Shown piece after piece: positions 24,901 to 37,902 of a stretch of 64,000 bases of DNA (the first letter of the stretch is position 1; every line of letters begins with the position of its first letter). Location: assembly GCA_018873245.2 (NCBI GenBank), contig JAEMBT020000002.1, forward strand, positions 682,001 through 746,000. The letters run 5' to 3'. Made by a program: the position numbers and the translations under genes. The DNA is from Archegozetes longisetosus (Eukaryota > Arthropoda > Arachnida > Sarcoptiformes > Trhypochthoniidae). The notes beneath the pieces were generated by a model. The model ran no database searches. It was not told the origin of the DNA and saw only the letters and a program-made list of their open reading frames with translations.

Positions 24901-27745
24901 GATCTATTCTTTTTTATCAAAAGATTATGATTTTTCACTTTGAGCGAGTTCTCAAATTTCGTATAGGTTTGACAATTTTTTTATAAATCACTCGATAAGC
25001 AATTCCAAACTCGAATTAAACGCAAAATAATATGTTCTGCAGCTGAAACCTAAAACCATTTGAAAAGATTTCTTTTTAGGAAAGAAGGAAAACATTGATG
25101 AGATTATTGCCCAAAAAATTTTTCAAAACACTTTTGCTTTTACCCAACATATGATTTGTATTAAAAAACATATTGAGATTGCGATAAGTCAAATTTGGAC
25201 ATATAGGGCGTTAACTGACTTAAACTTAACATAAGAGTCAAAGATTTAATTCTCTTCGAGTGAATGATTACTATTGTGTGCAATTCATCGCTCAGTAGAA
25301 AAGAAGTCTGTAGAAGAAACAGAAAACTATTTATTACGACTTGCTATCTATTGTGCGTATTATTCCTAAGCACAGATTCTAACGCTTTTCTCATGTTGTA
25401 GGTCTATTATGTCTCTTCTTATGTATTTTTTGCTCATTTAGAGCTGTATTTTTATCTATTCATGTCTATAACGTCTGGTATTTTGATGGCTCTGTTCTGT
25501 TATGAAGAATATGTATACAGTTCAAATTAGAGGGAGTTTATAAGTGTTTGGTTAAAAATGGCTTAAAATAAGTATGAATAAGCAACAGAGATAACTTTGA
25601 CAATGCCTAAAAAATGTTTCCTAAACTTTTATAATAATTAAAAGTTCTATAAATGAAAGAGCAAAATATTTGCATTCACGAACCTTAACTATAAAACATC
25701 AAAATTTTAGGCGAGTATTTTTAACAAAATCTTAGAGATACTTCTATTTTTCTCATTTTCAAAAAATTCAGAAAAGACTGAAAATTTTTCAAGCTTTTTC
25801 ATTTTTGAATGTCGTTTATTTGTAACTTAATTTTACTGTACTTTCCTAATCTAATTTTTTGGGAGTGAATGAGTCTGGTCTGAAGCTATCGTCAAACTCT
25901 AACTGAGGCAATAATTCAAAAAAGTTGAACTTTAACAATGAGGGTAGCAAAAGCTACTTTCTGGAAGCCATTTATGCTCTTAAATTACGTAAGAGAACAC
26001 GTGCAGAATTTGCTGACACATTACTATTACTATTTAAGTTTAAACTTTTTAAGTACTGTCTCGTGCGTTCTTCAAATTCTCACGAGTCAGTACTAATCAT
26101 CTAAAAAGCTGGTGAGTAATGAATCTCTGAAAATATCATTCTCTTATGTAAGATTTGATTAAAGACTATCTTAAGAATAAGAACGAACTTATAACAGTAT
26201 TTATAATTGATTTTAAAAAAATATTGTCAAGTTCATTATAACGAGTTTGTGATCTCAGATGGGCTGACGAGACTTGTATGGATGAGAGAGTTTTTAGAAC
26301 TATTGTCTTTGTTTTATCACTAACTTAAATATATCGAAAATTGAACGTTTGTTTTCATCAATTAAATCTTACATAACTAAGCTCAGATAAATTCAGCTTA
26401 ATTGATGAATACCTCTAAAAGTTTTGTCGTGAGCACGTATTTCACACTTCTGTCCGTGACATCCTCTTTTCTGATGCAACTCTGGACACTCTCGACCACC
26501 GTTTTGCGGATGTCTTCTAATAGTTCGCGATCGAGACATTGTTCCTAAACCACACTCTGCATCGCAATCAGACCAGTTATCCCATTCTGTGACTTCGCAA
26601 TCGATTACTAAAATATAAATAAATTGCAAAAAACTTTTATGCTAATTTATAAAGGAGTTTATGATAGATAATATATTTTCTTTTACAATATGTCATTTTT
26701 CAGCAAAAAGTCTTTTTCTACACGAACTTAGCCTTAAAACTTGAACGAATACTAAAAATAAAGTTTCTTAATTTCAAAAAGTTTTCTATGTTCTCATAAA
26801 TTTATCATTTCTTCATTCAAACAAAATTTTTCAGCTCTTAATAAGCGCATAATAAGTTTATGCAAAATTTGAACAAGCAAAAAATATATAAATAATTTAA
26901 AATGAATAAGATCCATTGTCAAAATCTTCGTGATTAAAATGCTTCTGAAAGCATTGCCATCAGATTTGGTTTTGAACCAAAAGAATTTTTTATCGCAACG
27001 TAAATAAAACCAAAATCACGGAAGTAAACGATACAACAAAAATAAACAACAAAAAAGTTATATAAATAACATTATCGAAAAACTAATTAGTTTTTCGATC
27101 CAAAGAACGTTAGCCAAAACTTTTATCATAACAAGTTATGCTTCACTTTCGTGTCATTCTCTCAACAAAATCCGATTCAAAGTTTCAAATATCTGAACAT
27201 AAGTTTAAATTTCAAACTCTCAGCTATTATTGTAGACATTCATTCTTGAAATACAAAATTTATATTTAGAAATCCCAACCCTTTTCATAGCATTTAAGAG
27301 GAATCGCATCCGAATCGCATTAAACCGTTCAAACAAAAACATTTAGTGAGAGAGAGAGAGAGAGAGAGAGAGTTTAAGCCTAAGTAGACTTTTGTTAAGT
27401 GAGAGTCACTCAAAATCGCAATGACCTCAAAAATTTTGGGCTTAGTTTTAGAGTTAATGCCACAGTTTTTCACACTATTCTATAGCATAAGTTTGTGAAA
27501 CAAAACTCATGTTTTATTGAAATATTTATAGTCAATCGAAGGTTTAATTTACTGTTTTATTGTAAGAGTAATTTTTAACTGGTCTGATTTAAATTGTCCA
27601 AATTAAAGAAACATTAGAAAAAACTAATGTTTTAACAGAAGATACTTTCTCTCTTCTCAAAGATTTTCTTTATCTAAAATGTGACATATCTTGTCGACAT
27701 GAAAATATTTTTATCGAGTTATATAAAAATAAGAAATATTTAAAC

Positions 27746-27810
<65 letters not shown>

Positions 27811-29325
27811 GAGTTTTTAGTTTTTCTACCCAAAAATAAATACTTATCACCACAAAAACTCATAACATAAAACAGACTCTTACTAACTTTTCTTTAGTTT
27901 TAAAGCTATTGACAAACTCCTAAACACAAACAGCAGAAAACTTTCACTCCTTTTATGGTCCGCCAATCGTTCACATTATCTATATCTGTACGGAAAAACA
28001 TAAATATCTGAATAATTTCCCAAAAAAATTGTTCGTATCCCTTAATCCACATAAATCAGGAAAAATCCGTTTTAAGAAAGTTTTGGATAAATATTTTGAT
28101 CAAAGTTTCTCTCTTAAAAGCAATAACAAAAAATATTTTTATTCAACTCTTTTGTAAATATCAGTGAAAGTGAATGAAAAAATTCTAACAGGGCTTCAAT
28201 TCATTAAAAAAAAGACTACATTTCAATAAGTTTGCAAAAGTTGATATGTTTTGATTTTCAGTTATTTATTATTACTTTTTAACTGATATTTATTAGGAGT
28301 TAACGCGATCCTATCTCTCATTTTCTAGCATTAGTTTCAGCTCTAATTAGCTTGCTTTACGACTTTCTTTAGAGAATATAAGAGTTGAAGTTTGGTTTAG
28401 TGAGTCATATATCATATTATGGAATAAGCCTGAATAGAATCGTGAACCTATTTAGAAACTATCTTAAGAAGCAGTAGAAGTGTTATTTTTATGACGACTC
28501 ATCAATAGCCTTCACTAGAGATCAACTTTTATTTTTTTTAATACAAATTGTTTTAGAATTTTTCTTCTCATCGCTCGAAAAATTGTTTATATAGAAATAA
28601 ATTTTTTAGAATTTGAATCTGTTCTAAAAACAATTTTCAATTTTTGATTCATTAAATGCTTCTAATGAAACAAAAATAGACTAAAATTTAAAATATTATG
28701 TTAGACTTAACACTTTTGGCAAAGCTTTCAAAGGCTTGTCTTTCACAATGAAAACCATGTTTGCACAAAAAGTTCATTACTTTTATGAACTGTAAAAATA
28801 ACAAACTTTAAATGTTAATGACTTTAAATATAAGCAAATGGTTTCAAAATTTTGATAAATCTAGCACTTAAACAGACATGTACGCAAAATAAATGTTTCT
28901 CTTCTTTCAATATTGATGTGTACAATAATAAATTGAAAAACTAGTTCCTTACACTTTAATCGAATCTAGAACTTTTATCAAATCAAAATTGTATCAAATA
29001 CCTTAAAAGCTATATTCATAAATGTAGAAAATATTCTCCAAATCATTAATAGCTGATGAGAATTCAAAAATGAATTATTATATGACTTACCGCCACATGT
29101 CTTCTTATAATCATGACAACAATCACCTAAAGCAATGCACGCGCTGTCACAATAACACTGCTTATCGTTCAAGTCCTCAATAATAGCATTGATTGGCGCC
29201 GATTTCTGAACGACACACGATGAGTCACGTCCTGGACAGCAGAGATTTTTCTCACCACAAGAACCAGCGGCCAATATGAAACCAATTTTCAAGAACAACG
29301 AAAAAATGAATACAACTAAAGCCAT
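21957..29325 (-). CDS. SBSPON: SBSPON-like secreted protein (somatomedin B + TSP1)
   Basis: Predicted secreted extracellular-matrix protein. Four exons join in phase into a 278-residue protein: 29325-29091, 26607-26413, 22702-22582 and 22242-21957. Residues 1-21 form a hydrophobic signal peptide. A somatomedin-B domain follows (about 23-77, CCPGRDSSC and CYCDSACIALGDCCHDY). Then comes a thrombospondin type-1 repeat (about 82-135, WDNWSDC with GTMSRSRTI). Next is a segment with DIRKNLRLRYPKDP, and last the Cys-rich C-terminal domain (VCVQCQ, CHGHG, TRWTS, CHGRW). Donors are GTAAGT, GTATTC and GTGAGT. Introns are 2483, 3710 and 339 nt and hold GA/TC microsatellites. This order matches the vertebrate SBSPON/RPE-spondin family and its insect relatives. 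A biochemical role is not established by the sequence. Confidence 0.88.
27349..27372. repeat. (GA)n microsatellite in SBSPON intron 1
   Basis: An uninterrupted GA dinucleotide tract, about 380 bp from a TC tract on the same strand, with which it is complementary. Confidence 0.95.
27748..27809. repeat. (TC)n microsatellite in SBSPON intron 1
   Basis: A long uninterrupted CT/TC tract of about 60 bp. On the transcribed (minus) strand it reads GA and the 27349 tract reads TC, so the two could pair within the intron RNA. Confidence 0.95.
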
Positions 29326-32300
29326 GACTTATTAAGCTTTGAGAGTGATCAATTTTTACTAGAGAGATAAGACCCTTTTGAACTTAAAGAAATTGTTACT
29401 GCTGAATGACTTTTTCAGAGCATATATATCTCCCTCAATGCCTGAAGTGTTGCATCTGAAGTGATAGCACGAAAAAGTTGTTGCACTTCTCGTTTTTGTC
29501 CATTAACTCATGAGAGGATTGGCCGACAGTACACGAGAGTAGGCGTTGGCGTATTGGGAGAGTTAGACATTAGGAAAGGGGGTCTTTTTGGTTAAGTCTA
29601 TTTAAAAGAGAATTTTTAGAGAATATAGAGATAGGAGACTGAAATTAGCTCATAGAATGACATTGACGTCAAGTCTTTAGATCTTATTTATTTTAGTTCG
29701 AGTGGAAATTCTTTCTTCTCTACTTTAAATTAAAGCTATTTTTTGAAGATTTATCAGAATTATCAAAGTTTTACTTTGTGAACACTTGATAGTTGCCATA
29801 TTTCAAAATTTTTTTTGGGTTGAGTGTTATCAGATTTATCATAGATTTTTAGTGCAAGATTAAATTAAAGCAACGTTAAAGCTTCGGAATAGAAGAGATT
29901 TGCTAAGCTACAGTTAGCCTGATTTTTTTGTGAACATTTTTAATTTACTATACCCTTTGAGCTCCCCATCGCTTTCAAAGTCATGTAATGAATCACTGAA
30001 GGAAGTGTGAGACCTGGTCACTCTGAACTTTTGTCCGAACATTTCAATAATCACTCAAACTTATGCGTATTCGTTGTTTTGAAGTATATGGTTTAGTCTC
30101 GATTGCACGAATCGACTGGGCTGTATTTGGTTTTTCATTTTCATAGCTATTTTAAATCTACAATTGCTTGAAGAAACTTTCGTATTAAATATAAATAAAC
30201 GTCTCAGAATTTCAAATCGACTCACTGAATTTGTACAAATTTTATTTTCCTATTAAGTTATAAGTAGAGTTCACTAACTCTTGAGATTCGATCTCAAATT
30301 TCAAGATTTATGATCATTTTTTTTGACTCGAGAATGACGCTTTAATTGACATTCTGTCGGAGACATTAATGCGTCTCTTTAGCTCTATAGTGAAAGTCAT
30401 TTTTCAAGGTATCCTATTTTAACTTCTCTTTTGGAATAACATTTTATTTACGCAACTGGTGGTCACTCGTTTAACCTAACCTCTACGAACCTAATTGAGC
30501 CTAAGCAGAGAATAGTATCAGACCGCAAAGCGGGGGATTATTCACAATCTGACACTATTCTCGCTTAGGTTAAGTCATGTATGTTGATACTTAACCATTT
30601 CATAGAAACAATTTGGCTAATGTAATGTTATTTTAATCAACACTCTAAAATCAAATGTCTCGAAGGCACTCGAGAATCGATCATGAAAACTTTTATACAA
30701 TATCATTTTATGGCGTATAAACTCTGAAAAGTATATTATAAAAGGTGAATCTCAAGTGGTATGAATGCAGTACCCATCTGAAGTTTGAATTCACATTGCT
30801 AACCAATGAATGGATTCTATTAGAAATATAGTATGATAGTTCAAGCATTCACTATACTATTATTCAGTAAAATATAATGATAGAGAGAAAGTTTGGAGAT
30901 ACCGCTAGAGATATCTAAAACATCTCCAGATTCACTGTTCATCAGGAACAATCCATGTGTTTTCAGGAACTTTTCATTCTTAATCTGAATGTCTTCCTTC
31001 TAGTTAAGGAAAAACATAAAAATCGAGAACCATTCTGATGGACGGTGAATCAGATCATGAAAATGATATAAAACTTTGATGTTCATTTCCAGAGTGCATA
31101 TACGTTCCTTTCTAAATATTAGACTCAAAATATGAGAAAATAATTTTCACCTGAATCAAAAACTGAGACCCGGCTACCAATTATTATGTAAATTCAGCGA
31201 CGAGATCATAGACAAATGAAATACGTAGGGTTCACAATTGTATGACTGTCTACATTCTAAAGAACAATAAATTGTTTTTTGGTTATTTTTGTTTGCTAAT
31301 TTTGTAAATATGTTATTTTGAGTTCTAAGTTCGTGTCTCAATGACAAGAATCAATTTCATGTTAATGCTATTGAAATACGGAAGAGGATGCGATTAACAA
31401 ATTGTCTGTAGAGATCTTAGAAAAAAATAACTCAATGAATTATAACACTAGAGTTGAGCCTTAACTAATTTTTTTCTCGATTAAGACTTCAGCTGAAGCA
31501 TTGACTGCGAGAAGAGCCTCTTCTCTATTAGAAAATATGAAAAGGGCTAAACTATTGAATATCAAGGCATTAGTATCTATATTGTATTTAGCGCTTTAGT
31601 CATTCAAATTTACTAATTTAGTGTCATTTTTTGAATTTGGGCCTTACACTCGAGATTATGAGTAGCGACGGAGAGTTGAAGGTAGAAAGAAGCTGCATGC
31701 CTTTCCTGTAGAACACATCTCATTAGTCGACTGTACATCAAATTGAATCAATTAATAAAGCTCAAAATTGATTGATAAAAATTAGCCCTAATAGTTCATC
31801 AAATTTTTAATTTTACTAAGATAAAAACTTTCACGAGTTATATGTCAAAGTATATATTTTCAAACTCTCAGTTTCTAATTAGAGCAACTGTACCATTATT
31901 GAGAAACCCTTTTCATATTTTTTGATAGAAAAAGGCTCTTCTACCAGTTAATACTTCCAACTGCTTAAAACAATAAAAATATACTTTTGGAAGTAATCTG
32001 AATATTAGTTATCTAGCTATTGATGCTATTATTGTTTGGATAATATTGACGACAATTTTCACTTTAAGATTGAATAATCCAAGAATTGAAGAATACTTCG
32101 GAGAATTCTGGAGAAATCAAAAATTATTACAGAACTATTTGATAATTGTACTAATATTCTATTTCTATTCCTGAAAAATAATGTTTCAATTAATTTATCA
32201 TAAGCTTATTATTCAATATTCAAGAATTATAGAAAAATTTAATATTGAGATAGAGAGAAAAACAAGCTATTCTGATCTGAACGTTTCAGATAACTCACAG

Positions 32301-33149
32301 AACTGCTTTACAGTTCTTTGGATTTTAAACTGGTCTGAGAAAAGACGGCAGTTTTATTAGATACTTCATAATCACATATGGTTATATTTTTAACTTTGTT
32401 TCTATCTATTCCGACATTTTTTCGACGACAGATTCTGACAATTGTTGTTGTCTTATATCAATTTTTTATATACTTATTTTATTGGCTTATTGTCTGCGAG
32501 TCATAGTTGAGGCATCTGGCTCCAAGAATTCTGAAAAATCACTGAAACCACATTTGAATAGTCGGAGGAAATTTTAAATTAACGATCTGTGTTGTATTGA
32601 ACTGGAAATACTTGAAAGAACTGTTGAACTATTTTTTGAAAAGTGAATCTAAGCACATTCAACTAAATTTAAAGCAGGAAAAATTTCAAGATTATATTTA
32701 TTTCTTTCGACATCAAGCTAATTCGAACAGATTTAGATGTATCATCTTAACTAAACTTTTGTAACATATTTTAAGATTACTTTTCTAATTTCTTTTTAAG
32801 ATTATTTCTCTTTGTCAATTGATTCTTTAGAAAATCATTCTTATTGTCATATTATTATAGGAGTGTGAGTTAATATTGGATTCCCTTTAGTTTCAACTCA
32901 TTTTTTTACCTTTACATGTGTATTTTTTGAGTTAGCGATAAAAATTTAGGAAGCAAAATTTTATAACTCACAAATCATATAAATGTGACAGTTTTTCAGG
33001 CCTGATTGAAAACTTTCTACTGGCTAAGTGTCTAAAAAAGAAAATAGAACTTAGGATAACCGAGTCTTGTCGAGCCCATGTCTGTATCACAAGGTTTCTT
33101 CTTTGAAATTTCCCTTAACATTTTTTAATTTGTTGAATTTGTTTTTAAT
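29326..33149. other. Long spacer upstream of SBSPON, one hairpin
   Basis: No gene was recognised in this stretch, which includes the SBSPON 5' flank. A hairpin of about 90 bp lies at 30486-30578 (agagaatagtatcagac against gtctgacactattctc with flanking cctaagc / gcttagg). Other open frames are short and AT-driven. Confidence 0.45.
30486..30578. repeat. Hairpin-forming inverted repeat
   Basis: The left arm gcctaagcagagaatagtat and the right arm, its near-complement ending cgcttaggtt, enclose a GC-rich loop (cgcaaagcggggg). It resembles a short MITE or foldback; no target duplication is evident. Confidence 0.6.
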
Positions 33150-33390
33150 TTGTATCATGCATTGGAATAAAATGTCCATAGTAAAGGTGTTGACTTTACT
33201 GCAAATAACAAACTTTAAAGTTTGGTTCAAAGCAGTAAACACTTTAGAACTTCATAAACTAAACTATTATTCATAACTTTATTGATAGCAATAAAGCAAG
33301 TCTTTCCTGCTTAGCACCAAACTTTAAAGTTGTTATTTGCAGTAAAGCCAACATCTTTGCAATGAGATTTTCATCCCAATGCACGATACT
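33150..33390. repeat. Inverted repeat of about 240 bp
   Basis: The sequence from about 33150 (catgcattgg...ttgactttactgcaaataac) is repeated inverted at 33310-33390 (gttatttgcagtaaagccaa...ccaatgcacgat). The arms are about 75-80 bp. No coding potential was seen. Confidence 0.7.
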
Positions 33391-33784
33391 CAATGAATAT
33401 GAAAGGCAATAAAATTTCAACTGCGAAAAATAATTGTATTTCTTCTATGATTTTGCTACATTGAGCAGCTAAAGTTTTGTTCAACATAATTGTGAAGTTC
33501 CGAATAAGACATTAAAGATGGAAAATTTCAGAATATTAAAATTCTATAGCTCAAAATTAATATACACTTAATTGGCAATAAAATAAAACATTTGCGACAA
33601 AAATGTCAATTTTTTCAGCTGAAATCTGGACAAATTGAGGCCCGGATTAGAGTCCATTCTGGACTATCTAACCTGAAATCTGCACTGTCCAGTCCAAATC
33701 GGGAAGCTTAGTTACCTTAACAGAGCTCGAACTGAGCATAAGGGTTTTTGTTATAAACGTACAATAAATCATTAATGATTAATA

Positions 33785-34010
33785 AAGGGTGGTCAATTTC
33801 TCTCTAGGAAGAGATAATATTTCTTACTCCTTCAAAAAGCAAAAAAGGCTTAACTTTATTCTTTACAAATTATTATAATAAACTAATTGCACATTAGGGT
33901 TATATATTCAAATGTTATCAGAGGTAAAATCTCGATCTCTAATGACTTTTTAAACTTTTAGAGTAGGGGTTACTTTTTCATTTCTTTACAGAAGCAAATT
34001 GACCACCCTT
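33785..34010. mobile_element. Short Tc1/mariner-type MITE
   Basis: A 226-bp element with inverted ends aagggtggtcaattt at both sides, flanked by TA (33783-33784 and 34011-34012). The size, TA duplication and lack of coding sequence are those of a miniature inverted-repeat element of the Tc1/mariner group. Confidence 0.75.
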
Positions 34011-35352
34011 TATAAGTAAAGTCTGATAATTTAGTATTTGAATTCTGCCTCTTAAATAACTTAAGTATCTGTCCCCCAGTAGTTAAAACGTTATTGAAAA
34101 GTACCAGAAATACGTATTCTAATACTGAGTAAAATATATTCTATTAAAGTGGATTATAGCAATTTCAAAAGAGATTTGAGAATTGTTTCGTTTATCATGG
34201 ACTTAATATAATTAATTAGCCTCAACTTTTAATTGGTTTGCCTTATATATATTAATTTTTGATACAATAATAAGTAATTAATGTATCTTCTTGAATGATT
34301 CGCTACATAAAGCGAAAATTTATTTTTTAAACGTATTTCATAAGGGAAGAGAGAGAATTAGAATATAATTTCAAGTTTTAAAAATTATAAAATGAATATC
34401 AATTAGTTCCATAAATGTGTAAGTATTCATATTCTTGTATGCAGTATATTACAAATAAAAATAGAAATATGTGCATAGTATGTTTATAAACATAGTTATC
34501 ATTGATATATATCTGTATATACTTTCAAGGATCACTAAAGTTATATCTTATCTCAGTATTATCAAAGTAGAATATAACTTATTCATACAAATGTAAAACT
34601 TTTAACATGTATTTTATGCTAATTTTGTCGATCTTACTGTATATTTATATGAATCATAAAACTTATTTTAAGTAACTTTCTACTTAAAACCAGCTCTTAT
34701 TTGAACTTCAATAATTCATTAATTCAACTTTTGATTTAATGTACCAGTACTTAAGGTTATTTGAATTTTAGTGATCGTTCAGAGCAGTATTAACCTTATG
34801 GAATAGTGAAGGCTAAGCGGTCAAAAGATTAATCCAATGCTGTTTAGTGATTAATACTGCACTATTCCTTCAGTAAGATTTTCTTTAAATCATGACATGG
34901 ACAGAGTGATCAGATATTCCGAGATGGACAGGACATTCCGAACTCGCCTCTCGAGAATTTTTCAAAAGTTTTGTCCTGTTTTTTTTTAAAATTTGAAGAA
35001 CGTCAAAAAATTCTTTGCCTTTTGACTTTTCCGAAATAAATACTGAAGCCTGCATATTGAGATTTAATCACCCTGGACATAGATTGAAAATATGTCTATC
35101 TGGGACATCTTAATTACTGGAGTCATAATTGCTTTTAAATTTAATTTACCACAATAAATCTTGTCTCTAATAGATGTTTCATCCCACAGAACTTATGCAA
35201 TGATTTATTTTCCCTCAAAACATATAAGGAAGTCGTTAAAATTTCAGGCTTTGGATGATGCATTTTATGTGTCATTATTAAAATAAGATGCCCATTCGCT
35301 TTATTAAGGCATAGATCGGGATATCTGCTTTTTAAAATACTTTCTCGGGAAA
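34011..35352. other. Spacer without recognised gene
   Basis: Nothing beyond a weak hairpin at about 34785-34870 (cagtattaaccttatggaat against the later ttaatactgcactattcctt) was recognised. Confidence 0.4.
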
Positions 35353-36195
35353 ACTTCGAAATGGCTAATTTCAGAATGGCTAATTTCTAAATGGCTAATT
35401 TCATATTGGCTAAACCCTGTTTTCTGTCTCTATTTGCAGATTTTGCCCTTTTTAATCAAAATAAATATACTAGGTTTAATAGATTAGAGTAATAGTTCAG
35501 TAAGTTTAGCTGGTAATCGTATTGTATACTATTATACTGCTACTGCTACTAATTATAATATAGCGCATAAAAGAGCACATAAAATAGTAAAAGCTATTCT
35601 AGTTTCATTGTTTTAAAGTTAAAATTAATCTCATTTAATTAAAATTACAAATATAATAACGAGCTAACTGCTTTATCTGAGGAAACTTGAAGAAACTGGC
35701 AGTATTGAACACCACTTTAAATTGAAGGCTATTTAGATTATTAACAGTTTATAAACTGACTCAACTATTCATGTTTACCAAACTTTTAGCTTAGCTTCAG
35801 TGCGATTCGATATGAATGAAAATTAGTTAAAAGTTCTGTAATTAGCTGAAATCAAAACTTATGTGTATATATGTCTTAACATATAGGTTTTGATGCTCAA
35901 ATGTAAGGCTTAAAATAAAAAAATCGTATATTAGTCCTAAGAGAATGCTTTGGTATTTGTGAAATTTCATTTAGATCTCTCTTTGAAAAGAAAAGTGGAT
36001 TTAAAAACGCTGAACACGTTGTTAGCTTAAATTTTCAATACTACTAATTCAAAAGATTTTTTCTAGGTTATTCCTAAATTTGAAAAATGGGATAATCATT
36101 CAGGCAATCAGTTACTAGGGGATTCAAAATAGGGATTAGCCATTCTGAAATTAGCCATTATGAAATTAGCCATTATGAAATTAGCCATTTCGAAG
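35353..36195. mobile_element. Foldback element with tandemly repeated termini
   Basis: The left end 35353-35420 consists of about four tandem copies of a 16-18-bp unit close to aaatggctaatttcat. The right end 36130-36195 has the same array in inverted orientation, starting from the identical acttcgaaatggctaatttc. Terminal inverted repeats built of tandem subrepeats are the hallmark of FB-type foldback elements. About 700 bp of AT-rich, apparently non-coding DNA lies between. No clear target duplication was seen. Confidence 0.75.
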
Positions 36196-37747
36196 TCTAG
36201 CCACTTTCTTTAATTTGATTTGTATTATTTCATCAAGTTTGCAAAAAAATTGCTTATCATATATCTTTAAAGTCTATTTAATTTCTATTAATCCGAATCT
36301 TTTTATACTTATTTTTTTCTTTTCATATAAGCTAAAGAATGCTCTGAATGTTCGTTTTCTTCATATTATTAAAATAGGTATAATCTTAAAGAAATACCAA
36401 ATTATTTTTTCATATATATTTCTTATAATTCAAATGAAAATTTCTAGAGTCAAAAGAGTATTTAGCAATGTCAATTAGAAATTTTCAAGTTCTTTCTTTG
36501 AACACCATTCAAGCTATTTTTTATTTAACAAGAACAAGAATCAGGAATCAGCTCTTTTATAATAACGTTGGATTATATTATAACATTTCATAGAAGATAT
36601 TGAGTTCGATTTCTAACCTAAAATTTGATAATGGGAGTCAGAGGAGTTAAAGGGGTCGAGGAGGGTGATGTATGTGGAGTTGAATAGTACTTGAGTAGAG
36701 GTGTTCAACTATATAAATATTGATGTGTTGGGATACGCTTAAATAGTACTGCCTGAAGGCGATGCGGCTACCAAAATAACTGAAATATCATTCCATCCAT
36801 TTCGTCTCACATGTTTATAATTCTTCTATTTGTTCATTTGAATATAAATCAAACCATTTTCAAAACAAAATATAGGCTTTTATCAAACACGAATAAGCTT
36901 CGACTTTTTCACAAAGATTAGCTTATAGGTAACTCAAATATAATCTTTTTGGCTTCAATTTTTTATTTTAAACAAATTAACCTATCTACTTATAAGTTGC
37001 ATTCTGAAGTATTTTCACACTAATAATAGCAAACTCTGCAAGCCTCTCAAGTAATAATGAGTATATTGTTTAAACTTCAATTAAATATGGATAAAAATCA
37101 ATACGGGTAGATGAAAACTACTTATTCATCATATTAAACTCCTCTTTGATCGCATTTATTCCGATGAAGACTCTATATCACTGTCTTTCTATCATTAAAC
37201 TCATTTTGATGTGGTATTGTGACCTTTTCTTACCCTCTAATTTTCTCTTGATACAAAGATCTGAACCTTTGTTATTCGTTGAGCTACAGTGTTTGTTGTA
37301 AGTTTGGATTGATTTCCAAAAATTGGAAAATTAATGAACTGTAACATACTTTCAGGAGTAAGATTAAAATGAAGTTGCTCGTTTTGAAACTTAAGCTGGA
37401 AAATTTATTTAACGAAAAAATTTTAAAACCCATAATCGTATGGTTGCAGTTGGCTTGAAAAAGAATAAAAACCTTTAAAACTAATTAAGTTGAGATCTTA
37501 GAAAAATTCATTTCAGTTCTTCACCACTAATATCAAAGTCATAAAACTTATCGAAAATCTCAGGATAATATTTAAACCAAAATTTATTTAATTACATAGA
37601 ATATGAACAAATAACATTTTATTGAAATTTTAATTTTGACAGACTTGAAATTTCTATAGCAATTTTATATATGAATTTAAATAAATTTAGATTTTAAAAT
37701 TTGCTTGGTAAAAGCTATGCAGCATTTGTTTTCAGAAAAATTCGTTC
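36196..37747. other. Spacer without recognised gene
   Basis: Frames such as 36215-36478 are AT-rich and hydrophobic and match nothing I know. No strong inverted repeats were noticed. Confidence 0.4.
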
Positions 37748-37880
37748 TAGAGTATAAACTTGAAAACCCGAAACCGAGCAGACCCGTATGAAACCGAAAA
37801 CGGTTCGGGTCGGTTCGGGTTGAGATGTTACGGTTTCGGTTCGGGTCGGTTCCTGAAGATACCTATAAGTTTATACTCTA
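37748..37880. mobile_element. hAT-type MITE in the ELOVL 3' flank
   Basis: A 133-bp element with perfect 14-bp inverted ends tagagtataaactt. It is flanked by attcgttc (37740-37747) and attcgtgc (37881-37888), an 8-bp target duplication with one mismatch. The interior is unusually GC-rich for the region and repeats cggttcgggt. It begins 22 nt beyond the ELOVL stop codon and therefore probably lies in or next to the 3' untranslated region. Confidence 0.8.
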
Positions 37881-37902
37881 ATTCGTGCTAAACATAAATT
37901 AT

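Noticed and set aside
35353..35420. CRISPR-like direct repeats
   Set aside because: The 16-18-bp units are contiguous with no unique spacers and recur inverted 700 bp away; this is a foldback terminus in a eukaryotic genome.
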